From NCBI GenBank assembly GCA_011037195.1, contig JAAEAF010005073.1:1-64000 (forward strand): a stretch of DNA of 64,000 nt, in the 5' to 3' direction. Both the position numbers and the translations under genes were made by a program. The first letter of the stretch is position 1; the number at the start of each line of letters is the position of its first letter. This stretch comes from Triatoma infestans. Its lineage: Eukaryota > Arthropoda > Insecta > Hemiptera > Reduviidae. A model generated the notes under the pieces. It was not told where the DNA came from and made no database searches. It was given only the letters and a program-made list of their open reading frames with translations. Below, piece by piece: positions 1 to 11,600 of this stretch.

Positions 1-1160
1 ACAGTGCCGGCTGGAGCTGGAGCATTATTTGGACGAGGTTAATGGGGCAATTATAGGCATCTTCGTAGCTGCCCCACTAGCAGATTACATTGTAGTAGGG
101 ATGCCCCTTGATGGAGCAAGAAGTTGGCAAGGCTGAGGTCTCGGGTGCGGAGGCTTTACAGTAGAGCAAGACGCACGGGAGACTGGCAAAGCTACACCGT
201 GGAGCTGACTACCTACAACAAAGAAATAAGGAAAGCAAAGAGGAGTAGCTTCAGGAAATTTTGTGTTGACATTAACTCCCTGCCGGTGGCGGCCAGATTG
301 CATAAAGCAATAGCTAAGCATGGCATGGGAGCTCATATGTCATTCAGGAAACCTGATGGCAGTTATACGCAGGATGGAGAGCAGAGGGCCCAACCCTGCT
401 AGATACTCACTTCCCGGAGAGTTTACCGTGGGAGCATGTATTGGAAGCAACGGAACCGGGCAGGCCCGGCAGGGTGGATTGGGAAAGGGCCAAAACCATC
501 TGTACGCCTTCGAGGCTGGAATGGGCATTGACTCGTTTCTGCCCTATAAGTCACCGGGGGTGGATGGGGTCTTTCCCGCCCTTCTGCAGAGGGGCATAGC
601 GGAGATCCTCCCACACCTGGTTCGGGTAACTAGAAGTAGTCTGGCACTTGGGTATATACCGAGGCCACGGAGGAGGGCAAGGGTGGTATTCATCCCGAAA
701 GCCAGGAATAGGGACTCCACCCTGCCCAAATCCTTCAGGCCTATCTGCCTTACGTCCTTTCTTCTTAAGGCAATGGAAAAGGCCTTGGATAATTATATAA
801 GAACAGAGATTCTGGAGGGGGTGCCTTTGTACCCGCGACAGCATGCATACCGAGCGGGAAGATCAACGGACACCGCTCTGTATGAGCTGACGAGTGCCAT
901 CCAGGAATCTCTAGATGTCAAGGAAACGGCCATTTGCGTCTTTCTTGACATAGAGGGCGCTTTTGACAACACTTCCCATGAGGCCGTCAGTAGGCCCTAA
1001 TTAAAAGGGGAGCAGACGGCACCATGGCGAGGTGGGTGAATGAGATGTTGTCCCCACGAACGGTGGAGACGATGGTGGGACAATAAACCATTAGAGTCAG
1101 TACGACTAGAGGTTGTCCCCAAGGGGGGGTTTTTACGGCGGGTACCAGGTGCTTAGTTAA
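1..1160 (+). pseudogene. LOA/I-like LINE fragment: reverse transcriptase N-terminal half
   Basis: Broken non-LTR retrotransposon coding region that enters from outside the window. Two frames carry it: one near 124-402 (basic linker before the RT, with FCVDINSLP) and one at 320-1000. The second holds the RT fingers and palm start: YKSPGVDGVFPALLQ, then KSFRPICLTSFLLKAMEKALD, the template grip QHAYRAGRSTDTALYEL, and motif A FLDIEGAFDN with the catalytic Asp. After a stop near 1000 the similarity continues in another frame to a degraded motif B (CPQGG-like, about 1118-1150) and stops near 1160. The catalytic YxDD, RNase H and 3' tail are absent, so the copy is 3' truncated as well as frameshifted. 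Its relatives in the window are the LINEs at 9111-14141, 16652-17925 and 29082-29880. Clade (LOA/Lian rather than R1) is inference from motif style. Confidence 0.8.
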
Positions 1161-2045
1161 ATCATTGAGGATATTGTTCTCCTTCTATTGAATCGTCAAC
1201 TTTTTTCATAACTTTTTAGATGTCTAATTAGTTCAGTGAATTTAAAATAATAAACTTTTTTCATTCATTTTAGTATTCACAGTCAATATAGCAAAAATAA
1301 TCTTTTATCTTTCTCTTTACATTATTTTGCATGTGTTCAAACAGGGGTTATAATGCTTCTTTTTTCCCCTTCTACTGGAAATATTCACCATTTACAGGTT
1401 TATTTTAATATCTGCCCACTTGGCCAACTTCGTTCTTTTTCGCCGACAAAAGTACTTGAATTAAAAGAAGCCCAATATTTGTATAGGTGGTAATTCTAAT
1501 GGAAGTCTTATTTCTCTCTTTGGTACTGGTTTCCTCTTTCTTTTATCAAATACACCCTGACCCTTTTTCCTTTTAACTATCCAAACTCATTCCCCTTTTT
1601 GTTTTTTATGGTTCTAGTTCTTATTTCATTGTCTCTGCCACACCCTCCATTTCAACCTTCATAGTCAGCTATCTCTCACTTTTTATTTTGTTTCTCCTAA
1701 GTTACTTTACCCCGTTACTGCTGTACACATTCCTTATAACAAAATAATAATAATAATAATAAAAGATATATAATAAAAATTTGTGTAGAATTATATAGGT
1801 AATAAATGACACACAAAGTGAGATGGAATATTTTCCTAATAATAATTTATTGTATACAATAAAGTTAGGTATTGAACTGTTCGATATAATGAACGCTACT
1901 ATCTAGAATCTCCACTGATCTCAATTATAATAATTGTACAGAAAAAGAAAGTATGAATGAATGAATGATTGAATAACTTATTGATTAATAATAAAAAAAA
2001 AGAAAAACGTACATACATATAAACATAAAAAGAAATTTATAAAGA
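1161..2045. other. AT-rich non-coding stretch
   Basis: No gene or recognisable element. It contains an (ATA)n run at about 1741-1762 and pyrimidine-rich sequence around 1540-1740. Confidence 0.5.
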
Positions 2046-3041
2046 AATCTGGTATGAAAAGCCTACACAACTTTCACTTACTCCAGTTCTCAAAATTATA
2101 GTTGACAAGTTTTATTGTTGGCGTACCAAATTTAATGAAATTCATCGAAAACTGAAAAAACTGTTCAGTAAAAGAGCACTTCCGGTTTACTATTTTTCTT
2201 GAAATTTGGAATTTTGGCCATCTATTTATTTCTAATTAATTTTGTTTGGATGATAGAATTCGTATAATCAACTATGATAGCACATTAGAGGAAAACATAA
2301 ACCCACGTATCCCCCTAAAAGTGCCCTTAAATGAATTTTCCCAAAGAAATGTTTTAAATAAAAGTTGTTCATCTTTCTATGTATAGTTTATATAAGATAT
2401 TTGAAGAAAATTGTCGGAGATATTTTTGAAAAAATTGCGAAAAAGTGAAAAAAAAAAATCATTTAGTAAAGTGGTAAAGTAAACGCACTTCCGATAATCA
2501 GATTTTTTTAAACTCGGAATTTCAACAACATATTTAATTCTAATTAACATTATTTAGATCACAGAATTGTATAACAAACTGAAATAGCAATTTAGAGAAA
2601 GCCGTAACCCCACTCTTCCCCTAAAAATACCCTTAAATGAATTTTCCCAGAGAAATGTTTCAAATAAAAGTTTGTAGCTTTTGTATGTGCTACTTGATAT
2701 ACAAATTCTAAAGAAAATCGTTAGAGCTAATTTTGAGAAAATAGCAAAGAAGTAAGAAAACCAACTAGTAAAGTGGTACTTCCGGTTGAGGAATTTTGAC
2801 AGACAACCTAGTGTCGGATTCCATGGTGATACCTAAAAGGAATCTCAAGTTTCAACTTTTTACGGTTTTTCGTTTTGAGCTATGCTGTTCACATACATTC
2901 ATACACACACACACACACCATTTTCTAAAAACCACTTTTTTGTATTCAGGGGACCTCAAAAATGATATTTCCTATGAAAACTCGATATCGAAAATTTGAA
3001 CGATTACAGTACTTCTTCTTACTAGGAGTAGGAGAAAGTAA
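2046..3041 (-). repeat. Repeat family T1, copy A (about 1 kb, inverted orientation)
   Basis: Reverse-complement relative of 6417-7430. It begins with the T1 distal end (ctggtatgaaa... ctttcacttactccag) and ends with ggagtaggagaaagtaa at about 3025-3041. Read inward, both ends carry the same ACTTTCTCTTACTCC-like motif, so the unit has short, imperfect inverted ends. Internally it has two related modules, each with a 'ctcaaaaatggctcc' type core and an ACCGGAAGT motif at its edge, and a (CA)n run at 2900-2918. No coding capacity. Probably a non-autonomous element of unknown class. Confidence 0.7.
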
Positions 3042-4280
3042 TAACCAAATTCTTTCAATAAATACCCTACAAAAATATTCATTTAAATTAATATTTTAAG
3101 TAAAGCTCTTGTGGCATGACTCTTATGATGCGGTAGTACTGTTAAAACGGAAGTTTGAACTTCCTAAGAGTTTTCATTTTGAGATATTTTGTTCAAACTC
3201 ACACATTATTATTTATAGTGCTACTTTTAATCTTAACGGACTAAAATAGAGATTATAAAAGTTCAACAAGTTTTAAGGTTTGAATGATATTGAAAAAATA
3301 TTTATATTAAATATTTGTTTTAACATTTTAAAGCCAATCTAACGATAAATTGAATTTTAGAAAACTTAAATAACTTTGCTAAAACTATGTTTTACCAATT
3401 TTATATATAAATAAATTTAATAGTTTTTGTTGTAAATAAAATAAAATATTTAACGTAAGATTAAAGTCCTTTTACAACTATCGTTGTAAAAATTAAGAAA
3501 ATTATCTTTAATTAAGTAAATTATCTATAATTTTCCAAGACAACTCAAACGTCACAGGCTAGTGACTTGCTTTAGAGAGATTCAGAATCATCAAGGCATG
3601 GCAATTATTTCTCATTGTTTTCCATGTACCTGAAATTAATGAAATGTAAAACATGATTAGTACACAGATTAAGAGAATTTTTGAAAATTTTGAAATATTC
3701 CAGAACATTAAACGGTTAAAAAATGTTAAAAGCTTTATAAAACAGGAACTACAAACCACTAGTTTTATAGAAAAATCGATTTTTTTTCCCAACAATCTAG
3801 GAAAATTTAACAGTTGTACTACTAGCGATATTAAGAATAACAATCTGTTGTGAAATATTCACGATTTTTGAAAAATTGTCTAGCAAGATTACACTAAATG
3901 TTTAGTTAAGCGTGTCCTTTATATCAATGAAAGTGGTGGGGATTATTACTTGTTTACCTGACAGCGTTCTCAGTCGCCTAAATCCTTTAGAAAAGCTTGT
4001 AACCGTAGTTTAAATCAAAGCCTAACTCATAGGCTGCCGTGGAACTATTCTAAAATCAACTAATATAGAAAACTGTTTCAAATAAAATTCGTGAATTTAT
4101 TATTTGAAAAATGTATTGGTAAGTTTAAAGAAAATTTAATTGAACCATTTTCAAGTAAAATTCTACAAAACTCAGAAACCTATTTTGTAAACTTCCACGG
4201 CCAGTTATACGATTTTCTTCAAATTTTAATTTCTAGCAACACTTCTTGTGAGGTCACGGAACCTTTGAGAGATTAACTTT
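3042..4280. other. AT-rich non-coding stretch
   Basis: I see no gene. Short open frames at 3559-3853 on both strands overlap each other and have random low-complexity composition. Confidence 0.4.
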
Positions 4281-4966
4281 GGCCTCGCTATCTCTAAATT
4301 GTATTTCATCGTCCGCATATTTCCCACGCCTTCCCGCCTTTACCTCTCTCTCTTGGTGGTGGGATTGTCGGTGCCTTTTATATCTAGGGGTTTGCGCCTT
4401 ACTTATTTTCCCACACTCTTAAAACATTCTCTTCCTATAATATTTCTTCACTTGTCTTCTATATCTCGCCTGAACCATAGTGTTTGTGCCGTTCTCTTCT
4501 TCTGTCGCCCAACTAGCTAACAGTCTCTTAATTTCGCCTTTAAATTTTGTGTCGCCTTATACGCGCCTATTTGCCGTGTTAATTAATATTGGCTTCGCGG
4601 TGAGTCATCTCTACGCGCCATCACCTTCACGAGACTATATCACCTGCGCCTTAGTGGACTCACCATCACCGCCGCTTCAGCAGCAGCGTCACCCGCTTCT
4701 ACGGAGCACTCCATTCCCCTTCCGCTCATCTAAGTTCCTCTTTCCTACACACCCACCCACACGCACCCACCCAAACGCACACATACACACACCCACACGC
4801 CACATCTTCCTTTCTCAGTCGCCATTCTTCTCATCAACCCTTCTTCGATTCATCACTCACAGGCACTAAAGGGTAAGTCTCGTTTTCATTAGTTTTACAT
4901 TATTATTCATTTTTGTTTTTCACCTGCTACTCGCCATCTCGCCTCGGGTGTCTGCCGCGCAGACAC
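4281..4966 (+). other. CT/GC-richer island with a splice-donor-like site; possible promoter or first exon
   Basis: This block is clearly richer in C and CpG than its surroundings. It holds an open frame at 4480-4869 (129 residues, Ser/Pro/His-rich, starting MFVPFSSSVAQ) that I do not recognise. A tract of CA/CCCACA repeats lies at 4745-4800. The sequence aaaggGTAAGTct at about 4869-4880 fits a 5' splice donor immediately after the frame's end. A perfect inverted repeat (8-bp arms GTGTCTGC/GCAGACAC, loop CGC) lies at 4948-4966. The composition could equally be an old repeat or a pyrimidine tract. No TATA box or homologous protein is recognised. Confidence 0.25.
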
Positions 4967-5557
4967 TTCTAATATAATATGTGGTGGTATTATATTACTG
5001 ATGTGGCACTTTAGAGGAAAAATAACGTGGCTGCTACCTCTCAGAAATACACAAAACATAAATTTTCCTGTCAAAGTTTTACTGATGAAAGTGATAGGTA
5101 TTTATATGAGCTGATGGAAATTTAGAGGAAATTATTAAAACCAGTTGTGAGAAAAACGCGGAAAACAAAAGAAAAAGAAATCTGAAAAGTCGCACCTCCT
5201 GTTGATGGACTTTTCATGAAAACTTCTTGTCTGATGGATTCGTTAAAGGAATATCAAATTTGAACTTATTGCGATTTTTCTTTTTTCAGTTTTTTTTTTT
5301 TTTTTTTTCACACATATACGAGTATACAAACAAATTAAAACCATTAGCTAAAAATCTTATTCGTTCCAGAAAATTTAAATTTGGTAAAAACTCTATTTCG
5401 AAACTTTGACACGATTGCAATATACTTAGTGCGCAAGTTACAATGCAAGCCAATCCTATCCACAAATCAAACATTTTCGAAAAAACACAAAAGCAAAAGT
5501 AATTTTTATTTAATTGAATTTATTTATATAATTTTTATACATAAAACGTTTTTCAGA
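4967..5557. other. AT-rich stretch with a possible decayed T1 copy
   Basis: About 5110-5430 resembles T1 in reverse orientation (a ttgcgatttttc core and a 'ttcgaaactttgacacgattgcaatatact' type end) but is too diverged to delimit. Poly-T runs at 5280-5309. Nothing else supported. Confidence 0.3.
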
Positions 5558-6338
5558 TGTAATGTGATAACAAGAAGGAGTGATAACAAGAAGGAAAATA
5601 TATAATTTTTAATTATAAAAATTATAACTAGTGGTGCCAGCCAGTCGCTATTATTCAGGTCAAGAGCCGCGGTCAGTGCACGGTCAAAGGGACCGCCAAG
5701 GACAGGAACCGCCAAAGACACACTGCTTTCAAAAGGGTCATTATACGGTCAGTATAGAGAAGCCGCCTGGCCAATATACAAGGGTCAACAAATCATTTAA
5801 AAGGCCACCTGGCTACAGTCTTTTGATAACCGCCAATAAACAAACACTCAAAAGACCACCTGGCTACAGTCTTTTGATAACTGCCATCACCTGTTGCCAC
5901 ACCTGTTCACCGACCTATTCAAGACCTAGGGTCAACACACGGCAAGAGATGTTTTAGTGTGACCCGTAATTACACACACTTGTCAATGGCAATATAACGT
6001 CTCTCCACAGGAAGAGGGGATGAATATTCTTCAGTATTTTATCAGCTTATCATCAAGATTCTACCAGTGACATAGTTGATACATCGGAGCGCGTCCCTAT
6101 CTAAGTATTTAAACATATATTTATTTATCAATCATTATAGGTGGTGCATTCTAGTTACCATTTAAATCATTTTAAATTAATTGTAGTTATATCCTGTCAA
6201 ACGTTAAATTATTGTTAAAATATATATCTATTCTCGAAAATTAGTAGTTCACATTTCGAGTAACAACTCTCTAAAAATCTCTAACTCCCAACTATTCATC
6301 GCATCATAACCCTCTCCAAGACATCTGATCCCACTACA
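5558..6338 (+). repeat. Solo LTR, family L (copy L1)
   Basis: Starts TGTAATGTGATAAC and ends GATCCCACTACA, i.e. TG...CA boundaries. It is similar over its length to copies at 21039, 35217, 39695 and 49153: shared blocks include 'ataactagtggtgcc', 'gccgcggtca', 'ggagcgcgtccctat' and 'aattaattgtag'. Flanks caga/cagc are a possible 4-bp duplication with one mismatch. A 51-bp internal unit (ccacctggctacagtc...) occurs twice, at 5805 and 5856. No internal coding sequence is attached, so it is a solo LTR. Copy L4 keeps a primer-binding site, which makes a Ty3/gypsy-type parent likely. Confidence 0.75.
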
Positions 6339-6416
6339 CAGCGATTACTAATTCAATTAAAGTAGTGGAAAATTCCCAAATATATAATATTCTGCCACCT
6401 TTTTATAATTTGGTTA

Positions 6417-7430
6417 TTACTTTCTCTTAATCCAAGTAAGAGGAAGTACTGTAATCGTGTCAAATTTTCTATATCAAGTTTTCACCGGAAATATCCGTTT
6501 TGAGGTCCCCTGACTCTAAAAAAATGTTTTTTAGCAAATGGTCTCTGTGTATGTGTGTATATGTATGTATGTATGTGAACAGCATAGCTCAAAAACGAAA
6601 AACTGTAGAAAATTGAAACGTTTAGGTATCACCATGGGATCTGACAGTACGTTATCTGTCAAAATTCCTCAACCGAAAATACTATTATACAAGTTTTTTT
6701 TTTTTTTTTTTTTTTTACTTCTTTGCGTTTTTCTCAAAAATGGCCCCAACGATTTTCTTGAAACTTAGTGCATCAACTACATATACAAAGAGTTACAACT
6801 TTTAATTGAAACGTTTCCCTGGAAAAATTCATTTAAGGGTTCTTTTGGGCGAGGAATGGGGTTACGGCTTCCTCAAAAATGCTATTTCAGTTTATTATAC
6901 AATTATGTCACCTAAATAATGTTAATTAGAATTAGAATGTAAAAAAGCTGTAGCAACTGAGAGTTTGGAAAAAATCGTATAACCGGAAGTGCGTTCTGTT
7001 TACCACTTTACTATATGATTTTTTTCTCTTTTTCGCAATTTTCTCAAAAATGGCTTCGACGATTTTCTAGAAACATCATATACAAACTAAACATGCAAAG
7101 ATCTACAACTTTTATTTAAAATATTTCTCTGGGAAAATTCATTTGAGGGTACTTTTATGGTAGGGGAGGGGTAATGTTTTTCTTTAAAGTGCTATCTTAG
7201 TTGATTATACAATTCTATCATCCAAATAAAATTAATTAGAAATAAACAGCTGGCCACAATTTTGAGTTTCAAGAAATTAAGTAAACCGGAAGTGTGCTTT
7301 TACTGAACAGTTTTTTTGTTTTCGACGAATTTCATTAAATTTGGTACACAAACTATAAAATTTGTCAATTATAATTTTGAGAACTGGAATAAGAGAAAGT
7401 TGTGTGACTGTTTCACACCAGATTTTTTTT
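6417..7430 (+). repeat. Repeat family T1, copy B (most complete)
   Basis: Runs from ttactttctctta (6417) to agagaaagttgtgtg...cacacc (about 7430). The inward-reading ends ACTTTCTCTTAATCCA (6419) and ACTTTCTCTTATTCCA (reverse strand, about 7387-7402) match at 15 of 16 positions, giving terminal-inverted-repeat-like ends. Two tandem modules of about 305 bp share the 'ttctcaaaaatggc..cgacgattttct' core, the 'ctacaactttta' block and the 'aaaattcattt..gggt' block. ACCGGAAGT-like motifs lie at 6671, 6981 and 7283. A (TG)n-type microsatellite lies at 6541-6575 and poly-T at 6692-6716. No ORF. Confidence 0.75.
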
Positions 7431-8229
7431 TCCTCAATATCAGTGGTAATGTAGACTCACTGCGTGGCTTCAGTTGTCATAGCCCAGGGTTGCCATCGTC
7501 ACTGAGTTAATTGACTGGTAATTTTAGAGGTTGAATTACCAAATAAATTTAATATAAGCCCTTAGTATTGATTCTAGAGGATAAACAAAAACACAATTAA
7601 TTTGAAATTAAATTCTGATGTAAATATTGCTACTGTGGTATACAAAGTATTATAATGATGGGTTATAAAAAGGAAAGAGGCAAACACAATATATATTTTA
7701 TTATAAAAGGAATTTTACATATAATGTAATGCTTGTTAATTGAAGATTATCAGCAAATTGTAACAAATAATTGTACTATAAATTAGCAATGAATGCGACT
7801 AAATATTATAAATCGATCAATAGTGAACGTCGGTTTAAAGAGGAAGCCCGCTTTATTTTAGCAGCATAGAAATTAATCTGAGATACGTAGACTGCAATTC
7901 AGCTGCTAAATTAAGGTGATACAATTGAAAAATCCCGAATATGCCAGAAGGTATTTCAAAGAATGATGCAACAGGCAGCAAACCAAAGCGGGGATTAACT
8001 ATTTTACTGAAGATTTTCTACCTTAGGGATTGAATGTCTGATGAGTTAACATTCCAATAATTGTAAAAATTGAATTACTAACCTCAAGTCCAGATTAGTG
8101 TAATAAATATGAAATGTAAAAATCTAACGGGATGCGATGATTCAAAGGATCCGAAGAGCAAAGAAGCACACATTAAATGAATAAAACGTTAGTTACTTAC
8201 CACCTAGGCCAGACTAGGGAAGAAGAGTT
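7431..8229. other. Non-coding stretch, nothing recognised
   Basis: AT-rich single-copy-looking sequence. No motif, gene or repeat that I can support. Confidence 0.4.
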
Positions 8230-8640
8230 CGATTCATATAAATAGAGCGAAGGCAAAACAGTGAGGACAGTTTTACGACAGTTTCACAACTGTACGTCCA
8301 GTCAGTAACGAACTACTTACTTTCTATTTATTCAGCCAGTCTGTCTCTTTATAATTCTCTCGCTACCTAATTTCTCTTTAACTGTAAAGTCCTTGCAGTT
8401 TATGTATTCCATTTATTATGCAGTGTTCAGCATATCATCCAGTTTATTTCTGATCTCATTCCTAAGTTTATTCTCTCTAATTATCTCTCCCATTCACATA
8501 TATTATAAAAATAATTCTTTGTTGCAGAAAGTTTACAGAGTATTCTCAAAGAATAATGGGTTTAGTTTGGAATATGGATTCCATGTAGATGGTTTGTTGA
8601 AGAATATTTCAAAATAAAGAAACGTGTTGATATAAAAATA
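8230..8640 (-). repeat. Dispersed repeat family Q, copy 1 (LTR-like)
   Basis: On the reverse strand this carries the block 'aactgcaaggactttacagtt' followed by an agaaattaggta-type segment, 'aaaactgtcctca' and a TATA-like ctatttatatg. The same order is seen at about 20340-20600 and 32080-32460. The promoter-like layout suggests an LTR or a non-autonomous element, but TG/CA boundaries and target duplications are not resolved. The small ORF at 8393-8617 (plus strand) is not credible coding sequence. Confidence 0.4.
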
Positions 8641-8715
8641 GAATGTATTTAATGAAGGATGATTAGAACGATTGTATGAAGTGAAAAAATAGATTTATCT
8701 ACCTATGTTTTCTTT

Positions 8716-8914
8716 TTTACTTTCTCTTACTCCTAGTAACAGGAAGTATTGTAATCGTGCCAAATTTTCGATATTGATTTTTCGCCGGAAATATCCTTTT
8801 TGAGGTGTCCTCATTCAAAAAGTAGTTTTTTTAAGAAAATGGTCTGTATGTTTGTATATACTTGAAAAGCATACTGCAAAAATGGAAAAATCATAGAAAG
8901 TTCAAACTTGATAT
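8716..8914 (+). repeat. Repeat family T1, copy C: 5' part
   Basis: Begins actttctcttactcctagtaac and matches T1 copies B and E up to 'caaacttgatat' at 8904-8914, where it is cut by the SINE. The sequence resumes at 14194 with aacttgatattccgttt. The 10-bp AACTTGATAT is present on both sides (8905-8914 and 14194-14203) as the target-site duplication of the insertion. Confidence 0.8.
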
Positions 8915-9110
8915 ACAGGGAACGGATTAGCTCAGTGGACTAGCAATGCGGCGGTCCCGGGTTCGAGTCCAGCTACTGCCCTAGGATTTTTTTTTTCCCA
9001 GGAGCCTCTTCCAGCTCACTGGAACGAGAGAACACTGCCCTGAGGCCGGCGGTGCACTGAGAAGGCTCCGAACTTTGGGGTACCTATAAAGGCCCAGAAG
9101 GGCTTTGGAT
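8915..9110 (+). mobile_element. tRNA-Ala-derived SINE, 5' part (head, body, start of LINE-like tail)
   Basis: Pol III internal promoter: A box TAGCTCAGTGG (about 8928-8938) and B box GGTTCGAGTCC (about 8960-8970). Compared with the copy at 26459, the anticodon-loop region reads ctAGCaa, so the head most resembles tRNA-Ala(AGC). The body runs 'ccaggagcctcttccagctcactgg' to 'gcagtgcactgagaaggctccg'-type sequence, then the LINE-derived tail 'ctttggggtacctata..ggcccagaagggctttggat' ending at 9110. The rest of the tail is at 14142-14193, displaced by the antisense LINE. Retrotransposed by a LINE in trans (family knowledge). Confidence 0.8.
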
Positions 9111-9329
9111 TATTATTATTATTTGTCTGTGGGGAGGGAAACCATACGCTATCCAAAGCCCCACTGGGCCCATATAGCTACCCCAAGAAAAACAACAACA
9201 AGCCGGATCTATAACAAAAATCCAGACCCGGATCTAATCCATCTAAGATTCACCGCAGTCCAAACAAATAGGACAAAAAGTTTAAGCGTAAATAGCCTAA
9301 GCTCTTCCACAGACATCCTATTCCGACCA

Positions 9330-9660
9330 AAGGTCCTGAACCTAATTTCCTTACAATCCAAGCAATCAGTATAAGATGAATGGGTGTTTCCTCCTCTGTC
9401 TCACAGACTCTATAAAATGGATCCGGCATGAGCCCCATTATGTAGAGAAGTCTCCTTAAACCAAGTGTCCAGTAAGAGATCCAACCAGATGTCTGAGAGC
9501 GCTCCGTGAAAAACCCAGCAACGTCTCACTAATAGCCTTGTCCGGACCCCCGATGAGCATTTTGGACTGCCGAAAACCAACTGAGCTCATCCATAAGGAT
9601 GAATGCTGTGAAGCTGTCCATGTCTGAAGCCTGACAGACATGTGCCAGAGGACACGCCAA
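9330..9660 (-). pseudogene. LINE-1 C-terminal domain with Cys/His knuckle
   Basis: Region downstream of RNase H typical of R1/LOA/I LINEs. One frame gives SSVGFRQSKMLIGGPDKAIS followed by SRSALRHLVGSLTGHLV; a second frame gives MGLMPDPFYRVCETEEETP then HLIL. The family pattern is 'LxGxLTGH...HL..MGL..dpxCRxC..eEETpxHlLxxC'. Here the first Cys of the knuckle is replaced (PFYRVC) and the last Cys is lost. The same motif is better kept in LINE-3 (CRLCQEEEETP at about 29600). A frameshift separates the two halves. Confidence 0.75.
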
Positions 9661-9679
9661 CAGCAGGCTCGGGACCAAT

Positions 9680-10070
9680 GAAAGGAAGAGAGGCGGCTAA
9701 TTTGGCAAGCCTATCCACCTGCTCATTTCCAAAAATTCCCATGTGACCTGGCACCCATACTAGAAGCACATCCTTCAGAGAAGAAAGCTCTTCCAGTCTT
9801 TTTGAACATTCTAACACCAACCTGGAAGTGAAGACGCATGAACTCAGCGCCTTCAACGCAGCCTGGCTGTCCGTGCAGATACAAACACCTTTTAAGTTAG
9901 TGTTACGTACCCTCTCATCCAAAACACAACACAGAATAGCATAAAGCTCAGTCTGGAAGACCGCGTGGTCCATTCACCAAGAGATACTGTCAAATGATCT
10001 CCGGTCTCAAAATAGACCGCAGCTCCAGACCTACCATCCATTCTGGAACCGTCCGTGTAACACCGGAAGT
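9680..10070 (-). pseudogene. LINE-1 RNase H domain
   Basis: Type I RNase H that degrades RNA in the RNA-DNA hybrid. Visible motifs in order: CYTDGSRMDGRSGAAVYF (first Asp, about 10060-10010), ELYAILCCVL (Glu, about 9955), CICTDSQAALKAL (second Asp, about 9880), and VWVPGHMGIFGNEQVDRLAK (His and the final Asp, about 9765-9705). The D-E-D-D set is kept although a frameshift near 9950 separates the first motif from the rest. RNase H after RT in an APE-type LINE points to the I/LOA/R1 group. Confidence 0.85.
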
Positions 10071-10512
10071 AATTATCAGGTATCATGCCAGACGGACCCA
10101 ATCTTGACCAATCTTCCCTAGAGGGTAACCTGACACTGTAAGAATGCTCAAAAACAAAAGTCTTCAACATTCTATCAGAGGGAAAACCTGTAACGGGAAC
10201 CTTCAAAAGCATCTCGCGATGAATGGTAGAGTGACCATATCGCTTTCCCTGCCAAAAACCTGCCTGTTTAATTCTATAACAGGCTTTCATTGCCATAGTT
10301 TTCACCTCTACAAAGAGCGGTGGAATTCCTAATAAAGTCTCCATTGCAGCTGTAGGCGTGGTCCGCATCGCACCGGTCACCGCCAGACAAGCCAAGCGTT
10401 GAATATCCTCAAGCAGCAGTCTAGCGGATCTTATCTCAATGCGACGCCACCACACCACAGCCGCATACAACAACCTAGGTTTAATAACCATACCATAAAT
10501 CCAAAACATCAT

Positions 10513-11600
10513 CTTGGGAGTAATCCCCCAATTTTTACCTACGATTCTTCGACATTGCCAAAAGGAAATAATTGCCTTTTGATGCTGTGCCTCAACATGT
10601 TCCGACTAATTTAATTTACTATCAAGAACCACCCCAAGAACTTCACCGATTTGCAAATCTGAACAGAAGTTCCTAATAACCTAAGAGGTTTTAATCCTAC
10701 GATCTTCCTCCTATTAGTAAATAAAATCACCTGGGTCTTACTGGGATTAATTGAAAGACCCTTATCCTGAGTCCAATCATATACCATGTTGAGAGCACTT
10801 TGCATTAAGTCTGAGATAGTAGTCAGACATCGCCCCATCAATAAAATAACACCATCATCGGCATATGCCTGTACATAGAATCCCGATGAATTCATCCTGG
10901 TTAACAGTTCATCCATGACACCACACCATAGCTTTGGTGAGAGACAACCACCTTGAGGACACCGTCTCCCCGCTCCTACACCACAGTGAGCATACCTATA
11001 GAAGTCTGTATAACTCTACTCCTTAAATAAATACCTATCCAGTTAATTAAAACTGATTCTACATCTTTTCGACCTAGGGAATCTTCAAGAGCGTCAAACG
11101 ATACTTTGTCAAATGCCCCTTCAACATCAAAGAAGCACCCTAAAGCATATTCCTTTGTCTCTAGAGCAGATTCTATCCTACCGACCAGACAATGCAAAGC
11201 AGTCTCTGTCGATTTTCCTACTGTATAAGCATGTTGGTTTGGATGGAGTGGATGATCCTTCAAAGGACCATCAGTAATATACCTATCCACCAACCTTTCC
11301 AAAGTTTTTAGAAGGAAAGACATAAGACTTATAGGTCTAAATGCCTTAGGGTCAGTGTAGTCACTTCTTCCTGGTTTAGGAATAAAGACCACCCTAACTT
11401 CCCTCCCAAATGTTGGCACATAACCAAACATTAAACAACCTTTAAAAATCCTTATCAACAACTTCATCAGTACATCTCCACCATTTTGTAGCTGACAGGG
11501 ATAAACTTCATCAGGACCAGGGGACTTAAATGGTGAGAAACTTTGCACTGCCCAAACCACTCTATCCAAGTAATTATCTCGTCCACGGTAGCCAAGTCAC
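10513..11600 (-). pseudogene. LINE-1 reverse transcriptase domain
   Basis: Non-LTR RT in at least three frames. Seen in order: SFSPFKSPGPDEVYP, KAFRPISLMSFLLKTLERLVD, NQHAYTVGKSTETALH, motif A FFDVEGAFDKVS (about 11137-11102), motif B RRCPQGGCLSPKLW (frame-shifted, about 10985-10940), and motif C AYADDGVILL (10865-10840). The thumb follows near 10500 with PRLLYAAVVWW and LACLAVTGAMRTTPTAAMETLLG (split by a frameshift at about 10610). Catalytic Asp residues are intact at motif level. The style (YADD, TGAMRTTPT) matches LOA/I elements with a downstream RNase H. Confidence 0.85.

Noticed and set aside
5800..5890. CRISPR-like direct repeats
   Set aside because: Two tandem 51-bp units inside an LTR; no spacers and a eukaryotic context.
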